A stretch of DNA of 64,000 bases from Symsagittifera roscoffensis (taxonomy: Eukaryota; Xenacoelomorpha; Acoela; Convolutidae). Below are positions 55,701-64,000 of the stretch, in pieces (within the stretch, counting starts at the first letter, position 1; the number at the start of each line of letters is the position of its first letter). The notes beneath the pieces are model-generated. The model saw only the letters and a list, made by a program, of their open reading frames with translations. It was not told where the DNA came from and did not search any database. Location of the stretch: assembly GCF_963678635.1 (NCBI RefSeq), contig NC_087066.1:60048875-60112874 (forward strand), given 5' to 3'. The position numbers and the translations under genes were made by a program.

Positions 55701-58700
55701 TTAAGTAGTTTTTGTATGAATTTTGTCACAAAATAACTCCTTTGGCTGAGCTTATCAGAGTATATCGCACCTCTCAACAGCGCAACCGTTTTGTTTTTGA
55801 TTAATCCAGCAGCAGTAAATCGAAATTCAAACTCTTGTTTTCTTTCGACACTGCTGTATGAGTGTTGTTTCCTGTTGTTGAGTGGAACTCATTTTGAACT
55901 GTTTAACCGGGTTCAGTGGTATTCGGAACGGTTTCCCAACTGTTGTCATTGCGTATTGTGCTTCAGTGGTTTTGTATATCCGTCTTGCAGAGAAGTTACT
56001 CCTAGAAACATTAGGTCTGCCCTGAGCTGTTTAGTGGCATATACTGGGTGATTTAATCTAAAAGAAATACCTTGCTGATTATAACTAGATTTTCTTTTCT
56101 GCACATTTTTGTTCAAAAATCGAGAAATTGAAATTTGCACTCGCTTTATATTTAAACCGTAACTGCATTATGAAGTGGACGCTTCTTCTGTTTATTATTA
56201 CACCGCAACATAGTAGATAGATATGACCTGGAAAGTATGACGCCCACAACACCGTAAGATGATTCGCATTTTGCATTGAATGGTAAATTAGTTCTTAGCA
56301 TTTGCTGTTGAGTTCTCTTCTTTGTCCTCATTTTTGTTATTGGATCTTTGTTGGACCATTCCATGCCATTCTACGGATGAATGTGTAAAAATTTTCAAAC
56401 AAGAGATCTCTGATTACGAATTGTAACTCAGAAAACGATCTTTGCCTGTCTGAAACTATCAAGGCACGGTTAAGCTAAAATCTTTTACTTAACAAAAATA
56501 TTTTAGCAAGTTAAAATTGATTGATGATATAACTCTTTAAGGTAAGAAAAAACCATATGTTAGGACTAGGTTGGGTCTCAAATGATCATCTGTTTTGCAT
56601 CTGATTGATTTGGTTGAATACTGAGCGACCAATTAAGTTAATTTGTTAAAGTACCCCCACCCCATACTCGACGACTCATAAAATTTAAGGAACCTGAAAA
56701 TTTGTTAAAGTACCCCCACCCAAGATTGTAAAGTACCCCCACACTCGACGACTCATAAAATTTAAGGAAACTGAAAATTCGCAATTTAATGAAACTGAAA
56801 TTTCGCTGAGTTATGTATCAGTAGGTTGAATAGGCATGTAGCCTATATATCAGCCTATATATCATGTAGGCATCTATCAGTTACATATGAATGCTTGCTC
56901 CACTTCGCTTACATTCGACTCGAGTGGTATCGTATAATGCGCTTATCTTACTTGATTTGAGAAAGGAAACTAAAAAGATAATTTCAGTCAGATTACTAAT
57001 TTTGCGAGTAGTCAATTAACTTAAAATAAACGAGTTGTGTTGTCTATTTTGACGTGTCATGTGGCTTTTTTTACGAGTTGACGTGTGAAGCGACTAAACC
57101 CTCCTGATGATTGATTAACAGTCAAAGCCAAGGAACAATTATTTATTTTGAGTCGGAAGTAGTTAGGAATCCGAAGGTAATTTACATGTGTGCATGTTGG
57201 GTGTAGCGAGGACCTTAGCATATCTGCAGCTGGTGGACTTCTCTCCTCGCGTGCTACAAGTTTGGACAACCTAGTCGCCGAGGCAGACAGAGAACAAGTG
57301 CAATCGGCCGTGAGTACATATTATACATATACTGTTCCGATGTTGACATCCGAATACGTTTTTCATCAATTTCTACTCAAGGATTTTATGGAAAAACACT
57401 AAAAAAAACTTAAATTCTGAAACAGTTAAGTTCTCTGGCCAGAAATTTTTAATTAATAAAATAAAAATTAATTCTAGTGTTGCAATTTTAATTTTATGTT
57501 CTTTTAATACAAGTTACCGTTTGAGGGCAGTCTTTTAAGTTTAGTGTTGAGTTTTTATCGAAAGAAATGTACTTCAATTCGAAACTTTTGCTCATGAGGG
57601 AGCTGATTATCTATCGCGCTCTGTCTTCTTATTTGTTTCATCGCCTTTTTTGAAGTCATCACAAACTGACGTTTAAACGCACTTTGAAATCCGTCTATCA
57701 AAATTAGTGAAACTATTTGCAACCCCTATGCGTTCTTCAGCCTCCCCCCCCCCCTCCCTCTTAGTTGCTAATTTTTATTAGTAATTTATTTTTTAATTTA
57801 TATTTTTAACGACCAGGAAGTAATTGCTCTTCTTCTTGAAGAGTGCTCGAAATGATTGGTGTTTCAGTTGAACCGTGTGGGGGATCTTCTGGCGCGGGAC
57901 AGGATGGAGCTAGCCAGTTTGAGTGGGAGTCTACTAGACCAAAGTCAAGCTGAGTGCGACCAAATCATCACCGCTCTTCAAAAAGTAGGGCCTAATTAAT
58001 ATCACTAGATGTCATATTTATAGCTTTGTGGTTTGTCAGGTGTTTGGTATTCTGAGCGAAACTGCTCTGAAATTTCCCTCCAATTAGTTCAAAGTGAATT
58101 GATTCTATTGCAGGCTCACTTATGAAGGTATGTTATTTAAAATCTAAATTTGATGTTTCCTTGGAGAAAATATTGTCTAAGAGTCTGCGGAAACAGATTT
58201 TGTAGTTGTTATCTTGCGTTTCTGGGCTTCTCGTAAATATGATGGGACCCATTTGTCAACCTTACTTTTTCTAAGCAACCAAAATCATACTGGTACTTAT
58301 CAATTTTTTTCTAAAGTATCTGGAATATGATCAGAATTTTGTAGCAGATAGTCCATACAAAGTGTTGCTTCCAACATGAACTTGTTTCAACGTGTTTTTT
58401 GCTGTGAGATTTAATGTGAAATTCAATTTAAAATATTCTGTTGTGTTTTGTGCTGTAGTCGGGCCGCGAGAGTGACGTGAAGAGATTCAATCGGTACCTG
58501 GAGAGTCTCTGTACTTCTTGCAAACTGTCAGTCCACGAGGAGACTAGACTGCACAAATTGGACCAAAGACTAGGGGAGTTGAGTGCCAGAAGCAGACGCA
58601 GCCTCGCCCCTCCCCCTTCCCAGCCCACCACCCCCAATCAGGACGACCAACTGGAGGCTACTAATGGGGAGAGTGAAAGAGAGGAGGAGGAGGAGGAGAA

Positions 58701-61700
58701 ATCGCAACAACAGCAGGCCACGCTGCAGATCGCTGTCAGATCTCAAAAGTCTATGGAGAAGGTACAATAAGCTGCAAATGCTCGAACAGAAATAATCAGT
58801 TAAAGCTACTCAAGAATTTCTCTAAAAAAAGACAGTAAATAAACCAGCCGAAGTATAAACCAAGCGAAAATGGGCTGAGTATATAAAACAGTCGAAAAGC
58901 TACATCATAAAAATGAAATTTGCATCACTTTCGTAACTGTTACATAATTGTTACATAACTATAATATTACACTTACGTATTTGCGGCTGTTTGATATTAT
59001 ACGCCGGCTGGTTTATACACCACCAAAAATTAAAAATTAGCCGGTCTTGTTAACTATCTCCCCCCTATGGTACCTTTTAACGAATCTCCCCTCCCCCTAT
59101 AAAAAAAGAATTGAACAGTTAAGCATATACGAATTCTGTACCTTAATAATTATCCCCCCCTATTGCAATGGGGGGGGGGGGGGCAATCCTTAAGCATGAA
59201 AGGGAACAAGACTTCTCGTATCAGGGCAAACTCCTGAATGCTCCGACTGCCTTTTAAGGTCTATGGAGCAGTAATAACAAAAAAAATAGTACAATAAAAC
59301 AAAAAAAAATAAAATTTGAGATTTTTTGGTGAAAATCATCCTCCCACACAGGTCTAGGACTAAATCCCCAGGATAAAATCCCACCGGATATAATCTACCA
59401 GGACTAAATCCCCCGTAGGACAAAATCCCCAGTTTTTAGTTTAAAATCCCCCACATTCGAATTCAATAAAACAGCGACACTATAACTTGAATTAAATGAT
59501 GAAAGATAATTAACAGAAAATATGAAGATAGATTAAAGACTAAAAACTAAAAGAACAAGTTAACAGCTATGGCTTTAAGATAATCCAACTCTTTGTAGTT
59601 ATCGGCAGAGCATACAATTCTCTTTATCCCCTTTCCTTGTATGAACTTTTTTGCCGAGCTGCATTTGAGCGAAACTAAAAGTTTGCAGTGACTTCTGCCA
59701 CTGAGTCGCCTCAATGAGTTTCCATATGTCAGGATTTGACATTTGGAGCATGGATTTGAATCCACGGCGGAATGCCTACAAAGGTGTCCTCAAAATAATT
59801 CTTGATGTCGCCAGGAATGTGGCAATTTACTAGTATTTGTTCATACCAGTCTTCTACATTTAAGGGCGGGACAAATGCAAGAGCAGCTAAAAGACGTATA
59901 GCTAGACGATATCTGCTTTTAAGTTCGACCAGAAAGCGTTGTACGTTTCTTGTCGTTAATCGGGTAGTAGGGCATAGATACCTGGAAAATTTGTTCCATC
60001 TACGAAGCAGTGGACAGTGTATACTTGGTATAAGTTATCAGGACAGCTTTTAAAGATTCCATCGATAAACCAGTTCTCACATAAGAGTTTAATATTTCGA
60101 TATTTTTGTTGGTTGCGAACACCAAATATCGTTTACCGGTTCCCGGAACTGTTGAATCTTTAAGAAGAAAAGCCTCTCCAGTCATGGTTTGCATGTATTT
60201 AAAAGGCAGTTCAAAATCGAATCCTGTTGGGATAAGTGGCTGGCTACGGTTTTCATGTCCGATTCTTCTGATCCTTCGTTTGAGGTGAGGCACCACCGGC
60301 ATCGTTGAGGAGCATTCTGGTGTGGCTTTCGCCAGGGCATTTGACGGCACCTTTTGTGTCGAAGAGTCGGTGCAGGCGGCTGCGTCCGCTTTGATCTGTT
60401 CGTTAATGTTATGTGTTTCCATTAAAGCATAGTCCAGGCCGTGTGTGTGCTCATGTGGCAACGATTTGAGGAATTCGCCCTATGAAGTCCATATGCTTGC
60501 CTTACATTGTTGCTTTGATCGACGCAACTCGCACTCCCACTGAATAGAATTGACTAACTCTCTTTTCTTATAGTAAGCGTAGTTATTGTGAAGCGCTTTC
60601 TGGCCCCCTTTGTTGCTTAACACAATTTTGACTTATGTTAAACATCCCCCATATTCTAAGAAAAGTACCAAATGATAGGTTTTACAAACAGCAACGTATT
60701 AAATAGACCATAGAGCATGCCTCACTTCAAATTGGAACGATGTCCAAAGCGGATTGAATCTCCGCTTACGCGTTAATAGCAAAAACTATATCGCGAGTCA
60801 ATTGTCCCAAATTGGCAATTTTTTAACCCTATAACTTTAAGAAAAATGATCACTTGTGAAATATCTCTTAAATTTTAGCTAAAGACAACAATACAATGAA
60901 CACATTTTCCATTCAATGAACATTTATTGAAAACAAGACTGCTCGTATCAGGGCGAAGCCCTGAAGGTTCCGACTCCCTTTTAAAGTTTATGGAGCAGTA
61001 ATAACCTAAAAAATTTAAATGTCCCCCTAGATCTCTCCTCTCCCCTTAGAAAGAACAAAAGGATAAGTTTCGCTCCTTGTAAAATATCATTTATAGCAAA
61101 TAAGCTTCTTTCAACTAATTTGGAACAATTTCTAAGACGGATTAAATCTCCGCTTACGCGTTAATAGCGCAAAATGGCAATCTTTAAACCCCCATAATTA
61201 AGGAAAATTATAATAGTTGAATTATCTTTTCAAATTGAAGCGCAAATTGACGGGTGTCGATGCCGTCACTTTTTATGGAATGCCTCGGTGGAACCTCTTT
61301 TATGCGAAGGACCGAATTCGCGAAAATAAAAATCAGCCAATCACATTTTAGTTATCTTTAATTAAGAAAAACCTGAAAATCTGAAAGAAAGTAAACATTA
61401 CCAGGGACTTAATATTGATATTGGCCGATTATAAAAGCGACAGAAGTATGCAAAATTGTTCCGAATTTGAACAAATTTTATAAATTAAGGGTTTCGTTAT
61501 GAAAGATGCAAAATGTTGCTTCATTTAGTTCATTGTAATTGAATGGCAATTGATTCTTTTTAAAAATTGACTTTCGGCTAATTTTGTTTTCGGTCTTCTG
61601 CCCACGAGTTTTTCGCCCATTCGGTCCTTTGCGCATGAGAATATCCCCAAATGCCTCATGCTCAAAGAGCAGAATGCGCGAAAAGTCACTTATGATGGAG

Positions 61701-62503
61701 AGACCTATTGACGGAAATCTAATTTCAGTCAATCAGAATGAGTTTTCAAAAATCTAGAAATTAGAAATCTCAAAGCAAGCAATGAACCCATGCCGAGAAA
61801 ATTGACATTGACAGATTGAAAAAAAGTTTGATACATAATGCCAGATCGAAGACCCATTGGAAAAAACTTAAATACTCCAAGGGTACTTACCGATAGGATA
61901 GCGAAAATGAAAAAGCAAAAGTAAAAAGTTAATATATTTGAACGAATTGAACAACAAAACGTTGTTGTACTGTTGTAATTTACTTTCCACTTATTTTGTA
62001 TTCGATTTCGTGCAGAAACCATTTAACAAATAGGAACGTCTAACTATCTGATTGATTGAAGACTTTCGATCGTTCAGTTTTTTCCTCGTGAAGCAAAGCA
62101 AGCAGTCACTATTATTAATCCCGCGTTTGTTTGTAGATATTGTACTTTTTGAATGACGATGCTTTATTTTTTATGACGATGTTAAAATATTGGCCTTGTT
62201 TAGGATCTGGAGTACCTACGCAGGTCGATGGATAAACAACGCCAGAAAGTGAACGAAGCGCAATTGGCGTTAGAAGATGCCGAAAGCACCTTGCTGCAAC
62301 ACCTCGAAAAAGTGTTCAAAAACTGCCCCGAAGAAGTGAAGTCATCCAAGCTCACGGTCGAAAATCGAGTGGCACTAACACGCAAGAAATGCTTGTGCGA
62401 ATCGTCCATAAAGTCAAATGAAGATTTCGAGAAGTATCTGAAAAAACAGCTGATCATCCATGTTAATGCGCAGGACGATGAAACATCGGAAACAAACTCA
62501 TGA
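34594..62503 (+). CDS. shroom: Shroom-family actin and Rho-kinase-binding protein (11 exons)
   Basis: Eleven exons join with matching phases at every junction to about 1,552 residues. Residues about 31-110 are a PDZ domain with the Shroom signature PWGFTLNGG...LIVTKV...SGLEAGD. Residues about 180-1280 are disordered, Ser-rich, with proline motifs (LPPPIPAR, PMPPTRR) and repeated basic-Ser motifs. The last about 240 residues form the ASD2-like coiled coil, with SLLDQSQ, ITALQKSGRESDVKRFNRY and LEKVFKNCPEEVKSSK at positions expected for Shroom ASD2. Known Shrooms bind F-actin through a central region and Rho kinase through ASD2 to drive apical constriction. Exon choice at one 5' edge and the first exon are uncertain. 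No frame break is seen, so the gene looks functional. Confidence 0.85.
36104..36427. mobile_element. hAT-like MITE, 324 bp
   Basis: Left end CAGGCGCGGATCTAGG; the right end, reverse-complemented, reads CAGAAGTGGATTTAGG. Flanks are TATATGCA (36096-36103) and TATTTGCA (36428-36435), 7 of 8 matching, which is the 8-bp duplication size of hAT elements. No transposase. A second member is at 62984. Confidence 0.7.
37520..37610 (+). pseudogene. Tiny LINE reverse-transcriptase relic
   Basis: The + strand reads SVSEVKDLGVKINDNLNW, the post-FADD motif K-D-L-G-V typical of CR1/jockey-type LINE RTs. It is less than 100 bp and isolated; neighbouring sequence is not readable. Confidence 0.6.
38120..38572. 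mobile_element. MITE with inverted ends CTAGGAAATTAGACG
   Basis: The left end CTAGGAAATTAGAC...GACCAACAAAAACGAATTTAG pairs with the right end TCTAAATTCGTTTTGTTGG...GTCTAATTTCCTAG, giving imperfect inverted repeats of about 40-55 bp around an AT-rich core. No ORF. Superfamily not assigned. Confidence 0.65.
38781..38980 (+). repeat. tRNA-Lys(CUU)-derived SINE
   Basis: Box A-like GTGGCTGAGTGAG, then GACTCTTAATCTCA (the tRNA-Lys-CUU anticodon arm), then box B-like AGATTCGAATC. A non-tRNA body ends TTTCGAAGCACAGCTTTGCC. The stems are too mismatched for a working tRNA. Relatives lie at 40104 and 40417, and a faint one near 54510. Confidence 0.75.
39476..39621 (+). CDS. shroom: shroom exon 2: second half of PDZ
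   Basis: Acceptor TTCCTGTTTCAG, 146 nt, donor GTCAGT. It reads VNETEKAHISGLEAGD...VLHLTVV, completing the PDZ domain; it leaves 2 nt of a codon, matching the next exon. Confidence 0.9.
39717..39907 (+). pseudogene. LINE reverse-transcriptase relic
   Basis: The 63-codon frame contains FDISKLKINICLEEL and KPRRPDSIPPNFHTK, the diverged KSxGPDxIP entry motif of LINE RTs. It sits inside a copy of the interspersed family: flanks before and after match consecutive parts of the 47130 copy. Confidence 0.6.
40104..40310 (+). repeat. SINE, second copy
   Basis: Contains GATTCTTAATCACGAGGTCG and CTCGATTC at the spacing of a tRNA anticodon arm and box B, related to the 38781 copy. Confidence 0.6.
40417..40595 (+). 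repeat. SINE, third copy
   Basis: Starts CTAGTGTTTAA like the 38781 copy, has box B GAGTTCGATTCCGG and ends TGCGAAGTGCAATTTCGCTT, the shared hairpin-like 3' end. Confidence 0.65.
41493..41699 (+). CDS. shroom: shroom exon 3
   Basis: Acceptor TTTACACTTTAG, donor GTAAGT, 207 nt, entered and left with 2 nt of a codon. Encodes a Ser/Asn/Gln-rich stretch ending RQSRSAGDLNTL, the first of the recurring basic-Ser motifs. Confidence 0.8.
41700..42797 (+). other. shroom intron 3 (1.1 kb)
   Basis: Holds a copy (about 41820-42230) of the family marked by GACTGCTCGTATCAGGGCGAAG and AGACGAATTAAATCTC. No exon recognised. An alternative in-phase acceptor for the next exon lies at 42743. Confidence 0.6.
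42798..43786 (+). CDS. shroom: shroom exon 4, disordered region
   Basis: Acceptor CCTTTTTTGTAG, donor GTAAGT. The 989-nt exon is read from SQEDENPHEDY to NNASNLL. It holds RSRSAYEPP, KSRSYETF and PMPPTRRSS. A start at 42744 is also in phase and would add 18 residues. The upstream part of the open frame lacks a good acceptor. Confidence 0.8.
45900..46370 (+). repeat. Interspersed repeat, sister of 48490-48895
   Basis: Both contain, in order, CTATCAAATCTGA/CTATAAATCTGAG, TTCAATCGA, TTTTTCCT(A/G)CAGA, GAAACAACTGAGGTT/AAACAACTAAGGTT, CCTCCAGCTTTAGCTG/CCTCCAACTTTAGCTG, and an end like GGTGCGAAGCTCTGCTTCGCC. Not a recent copy. Confidence 0.7.
47130..47535 (+). repeat. Best full-length copy of the approx. 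400-bp interspersed family
   Basis: Head GAGTAATGAACGTAGTGAG and TATATAGGTCTTGC; middle TATTGATCCAGTTTTTTC and CAAAGAGCTTTA; end CCCACTGTCAGTTGGCTACG. The same blocks in the same order occur near 35640, 36460, 36940, 44870, 45440, 55310 and 63730, and split around 39717. No ORF, no clear inverted ends. Confidence 0.75.
47690..48900. repeat. Degenerate tandem array, unit about 160 bp
   Basis: The anchor TTTTGACCGTTTTTT or variants recurs at 47706, 47855 (GAGCG), 48021, 48186 and 48347, so the period is 149-166 bp. Each unit repeats GACCGTTTTT...CTA.C..(T)CAAATCTGA...GGTTCAATC...AAAAAGTTAT. Units are strongly diverged. Confidence 0.7.
49318..50663 (+). CDS. shroom: shroom exon 5, disordered region
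   Basis: Acceptor CAAGCTCTTTTTAG, 1,346 nt, donor GTTAGC. Entered with 1 nt of a codon, as exon 4 leaves. Contains the SH3-type proline motifs LPPPIPAR and KPLPSLPPEK and paired Ser motifs (RRGSESLLHF, TRRSSETEF). The GTAATT donor 6 nt downstream is an in-phase alternative. Confidence 0.85.
50859..50932 (+). CDS. shroom: shroom exon 6 (74 nt)
   Basis: Acceptor TGCTATATTTTAG, donor GTGAGC. Reads DVNMACIRRTDQDRSSEDF...KKLR. Phase 0 in, 2 nt out, matching its neighbours. Too short for an ORF scan; found by phase and splice sites. Confidence 0.75.
50933..51458 (+). other. shroom intron 6 (526 bp)
   Basis: AT-rich with normal splice sites (GTGAGC ... TTTGGCAG). I see no repeat or ORF in it. Confidence 0.7.
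51459..52349 (+). CDS. shroom: shroom exon 7, disordered region
   Basis: Acceptor TTTTGTTTGGCAG, 891 nt, donor GTTAGC. Starts SLALDDLDDIDYG and holds SRRHSKSVADLCEI and MKGSLVDLRGSNWSVW. Phase 2 in and 2 out. The acidic and Ser-rich blocks look disordered. Confidence 0.85.
52350..57206 (+). other. shroom intron 7 (4.9 kb)
   Basis: Holds a palindromic MITE (53384-53542), short AACTTGTCCCAG repeats (54180-54290), a faint SINE (about 54510-54600), a GC-rich patch (54610-54690), one copy of the approx. 400-bp family (55310-55700) and a small tandem repeat with AAAGTACCCCCACC (56640-56790). No exon recognised. Confidence 0.6.
53384..53542. mobile_element. Palindromic MITE, about 160 bp
   Basis: The left edge GGATCTTGTTAACTATTACA pairs with the right edge GGTGATAGTTAACAAGATCC. 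The inverted arms extend outward to GACTC/GAGTC. A related arm is seen at 59044-59075 (TCTTGTTAACTATCTCCCCC). Confidence 0.65.
57207..57309 (+). CDS. shroom: shroom exon 8
   Basis: Acceptor TTGGGTGTAG, donor GTGAGT, 103 nt. Reads EDLSISAAGGLL, SSRATSLDNLVAEAD. Enters with 2 nt and leaves in phase 0. It carries the last basic-Ser motif before the coiled coil. Confidence 0.8.
57310..57867 (+). other. shroom intron 8 (558 bp)
   Basis: AT-rich, with a short C-run (57747-57760). No ORF or repeat assigned. Confidence 0.6.
57868..57984 (+). CDS. shroom: shroom exon 9: start of ASD2
   Basis: Acceptor TTGGTGTTTCAG, donor GTAGGG, 39 codons in phase 0. Reads LNRVGDLLARDRMELASL, SLLDQSQAECDQIITALQ; heptad-like, corresponding to the SLLED...EAIVKG stretch of known ASD2 domains. 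Confidence 0.85.
57985..58458 (+). other. shroom intron 9 (474 bp)
   Basis: AT-rich. No repeat, exon or ORF recognised. Confidence 0.6.
58459..58761 (+). CDS. shroom: shroom exon 10: middle of ASD2 with an insert
   Basis: Acceptor TTTTGTGCTGTAG, donor GTACAA, 101 codons. SDVKRFNRYLESL matches the F-x-K-(F/Y)-R-x-(F/Y)-(V/I)-x-D-L position of ASD2. HKLDQRLGEL follows, then an acidic, Pro- and Gln-rich insert of about 50 residues (PPPSQPTTPNQDD, EREEEEEEKSQQQQ) not expected in a compact coiled coil. Confidence 0.85.
58762..62203 (+). other. shroom intron 10 (3.4 kb)
   Basis: Contains short GGACTAAATCCCC-type repeats (59340-59460), a homopolymer G run (59168-59184), copies of the GACTGCTCGTATCAGGGCG family (59205, 60650-60960, 60930-61260) and a MULE transposase relic on the opposite strand (59740-60461). 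Confidence 0.6.
59740..60461 (-). pseudogene. MULE-type (Mutator-like) transposase relic
   Basis: Frame 60461-60000 reads FKYMQTMTGEAFLLKDS and KRYLVFATNKNIEILNS. After a frameshift another frame gives NWFIDGIFKSCPDNLYQVY, then NFPGIYALLPD. This is the WxxDGTFKxxPxxFxQxY pattern of MULE transposases, where the Asp is catalytic. The DGTF Thr is Ile here and stops follow. Dead element inside a shroom intron. Confidence 0.7.
62204..62503 (+). CDS. shroom: shroom exon 11: end of ASD2 and stop
   Basis: Acceptor TTGGCCTTGTTTAG, 99 codons to TGA. Reads DLEYLRRSMDKQRQKVNE, STLLQHLEKVFKNCPEEV and NEDFEKYLKKQL, the C-terminal helices of ASD2, then a short acidic tail. Phase 0. Confidence 0.85.
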   Translation, partial: DLEYLRRSMDKQRQKVNEAQLALEDAESTLLQHLEKVFKNCPEEVKSSKLTVENRVALTRKKCLCESSIKSNEDFEKYLKKQLIIHVNAQDDETSETNS

Positions 62504-62800
62504 TAGAAAGTGAGAGGACATTTGTTGCATATTGAAAGTTTTGTTCGATGTAGATTTTCTCGGAACTCGAAATATCTAACTTCTAATGAATAAAATTTCC
62601 CAAGTCTTGAAGCAAATTTGATATTAAACGCCTTTGTGGCTTCTTGACATTGAGTCAAAATTATAGAAAAAGGTGCTACTTGGTGTCTTAACTGCATTAA
62701 TAAATGATGCACAACTTTCTCTGTAGTTTAATTCTAGCAACAAGATTGCTAGATCTATGATGCTAAATGAAATAAATAAATAGTACAATTAAATAATTGA
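62504..62800 (+). terminator. shroom 3' UTR with poly(A) signals
   Basis: AATAAA occurs at 62589-62594, 62699-62704 and 62771-62780 (two overlapping). The last, about 270 nt after the stop, lies in an AT-rich stretch. Which one is used cannot be told from the sequence. Confidence 0.6.
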
Positions 62801-63729
62801 AATTTCGTAATTTTGTTGGTATGATGTGTAGCACTTAACAATCCGATTAATATTCGCCTTCTTTCAATGCCTTTATCTTATTTATGGTTATTTACAGAAA
62901 ATTTAAATTCCAATGTTTCACATTTTTAACTGTAAAATAGTAAAGAAAAATTAACTGTTCAAGTGTTACTGAACGGGTCTGAACACAAGCGGATTTAGGG
63001 GGGGGGGGAGAGGATGGCTTCCGACCCAAAGTGCCCCTTTCTACTATTTTGAGATATCCATTTTTGGCTGTCTGACCCTAAAATGTTTCAAAAGGCTCCT
63101 TGGGCGCCAAAATATAGTAATTTTGTGGAGGGGAGCGCGCGCCAAAAAAAACGCAACCTTTTGGTCTAAATTTTCCTAAAAGTGCCTAAAAACGCCTTTT
63201 TGCCTGTTTTTTTTTAAATCAATAATTTGCCTGAATCCTAGATCCGACCCTGCGTTTGAACCAAATTATTCTTCAATTATTCAAAATGTTTAATACTGTG
63301 TAGTCCGGAAAAAGATCATTTGATTTTCTCCGAAATGACATTTGTTTGTTTTGGGAGCCAAAAAACGCTAGACACTACAAAAATCTCGTAGTTTCCGGAC
63401 AAAAGAACCTCCCATTTCCAAGTGCTCGAAGGCAATAGTTTTTTCTGAAAATCGAGCAAGCGAGTTTTTTTATTTGCTTGAGTCCATTTACACGAACTGT
63501 CTGAAAGTCATTGCATAATTCATATGAGAGTGAAATCTGACGTTTGATTGCACTGTATTATCTTACAACTCAAACACAACGTTTATTTGAACCATTCTGC
63601 AAGAGTTTGTCAGACCGAAACATTGCTGGCCAAAAAAAATGTTCTGAAATGTTCTTTTCAAAAACCACTAATTTGCCTCGTCATTATTATGCATGATTTC
63701 AGCGCTGATTCTATCATCACATCATAAAT
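62801..63729. other. Downstream flank with a MITE
   Basis: Apart from the hAT-like MITE at 62984-63252, I see no gene or repeat in this AT-rich flank. Confidence 0.5.
62984..63252. mobile_element. hAT-like MITE, 269 bp
   Basis: Left end CACAAGCGGATTTAGG; right end reverse complement CAGGGTCGGATCTAGG. Flanking 8-mers GGTCTGAA and CGTTTGAA match at 6 of 8. Same terminal motif as the MITE at 36104. Confidence 0.6.
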
Positions 63730-64000
63730 TGTTTAAGAGTAATGAACGTAATGAAGACTCTTTTATAGGTCTTGCTGATTTTTTAAAGTTTTTTTCTTCA
63801 GGAAAAAGTCTTAAAATATTACGTAAAATGCGCTTTTTGAGTTCAATTGAAATTCATCTGAAAAGAACGTAAATAGCATTCAAAATTAAATAATTCGAAT
63901 TTCCTTCGAAAAATGGGCAAAAGGAGGCCTAACACATAAAAACGGGTGAAACGGGAAAATGGCAGAACTAAACCTCATACGTAGTTAAGCTCGTCAATTC
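63730..64000 (+). repeat. Copy of the approx. 400-bp interspersed family (cut by window end)
   Basis: Starts GAGTAATGAACGTAATGAAG and ACTCTTTTATAGGTCTTGCT, as at 47130 and 45455. Confidence 0.65.

Overview
The window comes from an invertebrate metazoan nuclear genome. It has an intron-rich animal gene with GT-AG introns up to about 5.5 kb, AT-rich introns packed with SINEs, MITEs and LINE relics, and long retroelements. I cannot fix the phylum from sequence alone.

Layout. (1) 1-5880, + strand: a heavily decayed, partly self-duplicated copy of a retroelement polyprotein region, related to but well diverged from the coding region at 17.0-10.3 kb. (2) 6738-9038 and 32714-33592, - strand: the two halves of one CR1-like LINE (ORF2 with EN and RT; ORF1 with a PHD-type zinc finger), split by (3) a giant LTR retrotransposon at 9039-32713, - strand, about 23.7 kb. 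It has recognisable LTRs at both ends and a TAATG direct repeat at the two outer junctions. From its 5' end (right) it carries: 5' LTR, a leader of about 3.3 kb with a nested tandem duplication, a 70-bp repeat and a 14-bp minisatellite, gag with two zinc knuckles, aspartic protease, RT (YMDD), RNase H, integrase (HHCC, DDE, GPF/Y), a macro-domain-like C-terminus fused to integrase, then about 9 kb of further coding sequence before the 3' LTR. That extra block holds a coiled-coil ORF, an SGNH/GDSL hydrolase ORF and a polyprotein of about 2,200 codons that I do not recognise. This copy is inactive: it has frameshifts, in-frame stops and two internal patch duplications.

(4) 34594-62503, + strand: a Shroom-family gene. 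Eleven exons join in a perfectly consistent phase chain to encode about 1,552 residues, with an N-terminal Shroom-type PDZ domain, a long disordered Ser-rich middle and a C-terminal ASD2-like coiled coil (the Rho-kinase-binding region in known Shrooms). Its introns hold tRNA-Lys-derived SINEs, two hAT-type MITEs or their relatives, palindromic MITEs, a family of about 400-bp interspersed repeats, a degenerate array with a unit of about 160 bp, small LINE relics and a Mutator-like (MULE) transposase relic.

How parts relate: the LINE came first, the giant LTR element later inserted near the start of LINE ORF2, and both lie upstream of shroom, facing away from it. The + strand relic at 1-5880 shows that the unusual post-pol polyprotein belongs to an old, diversified lineage rather than being a one-off capture. 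The giant element is the most novel item in the window.
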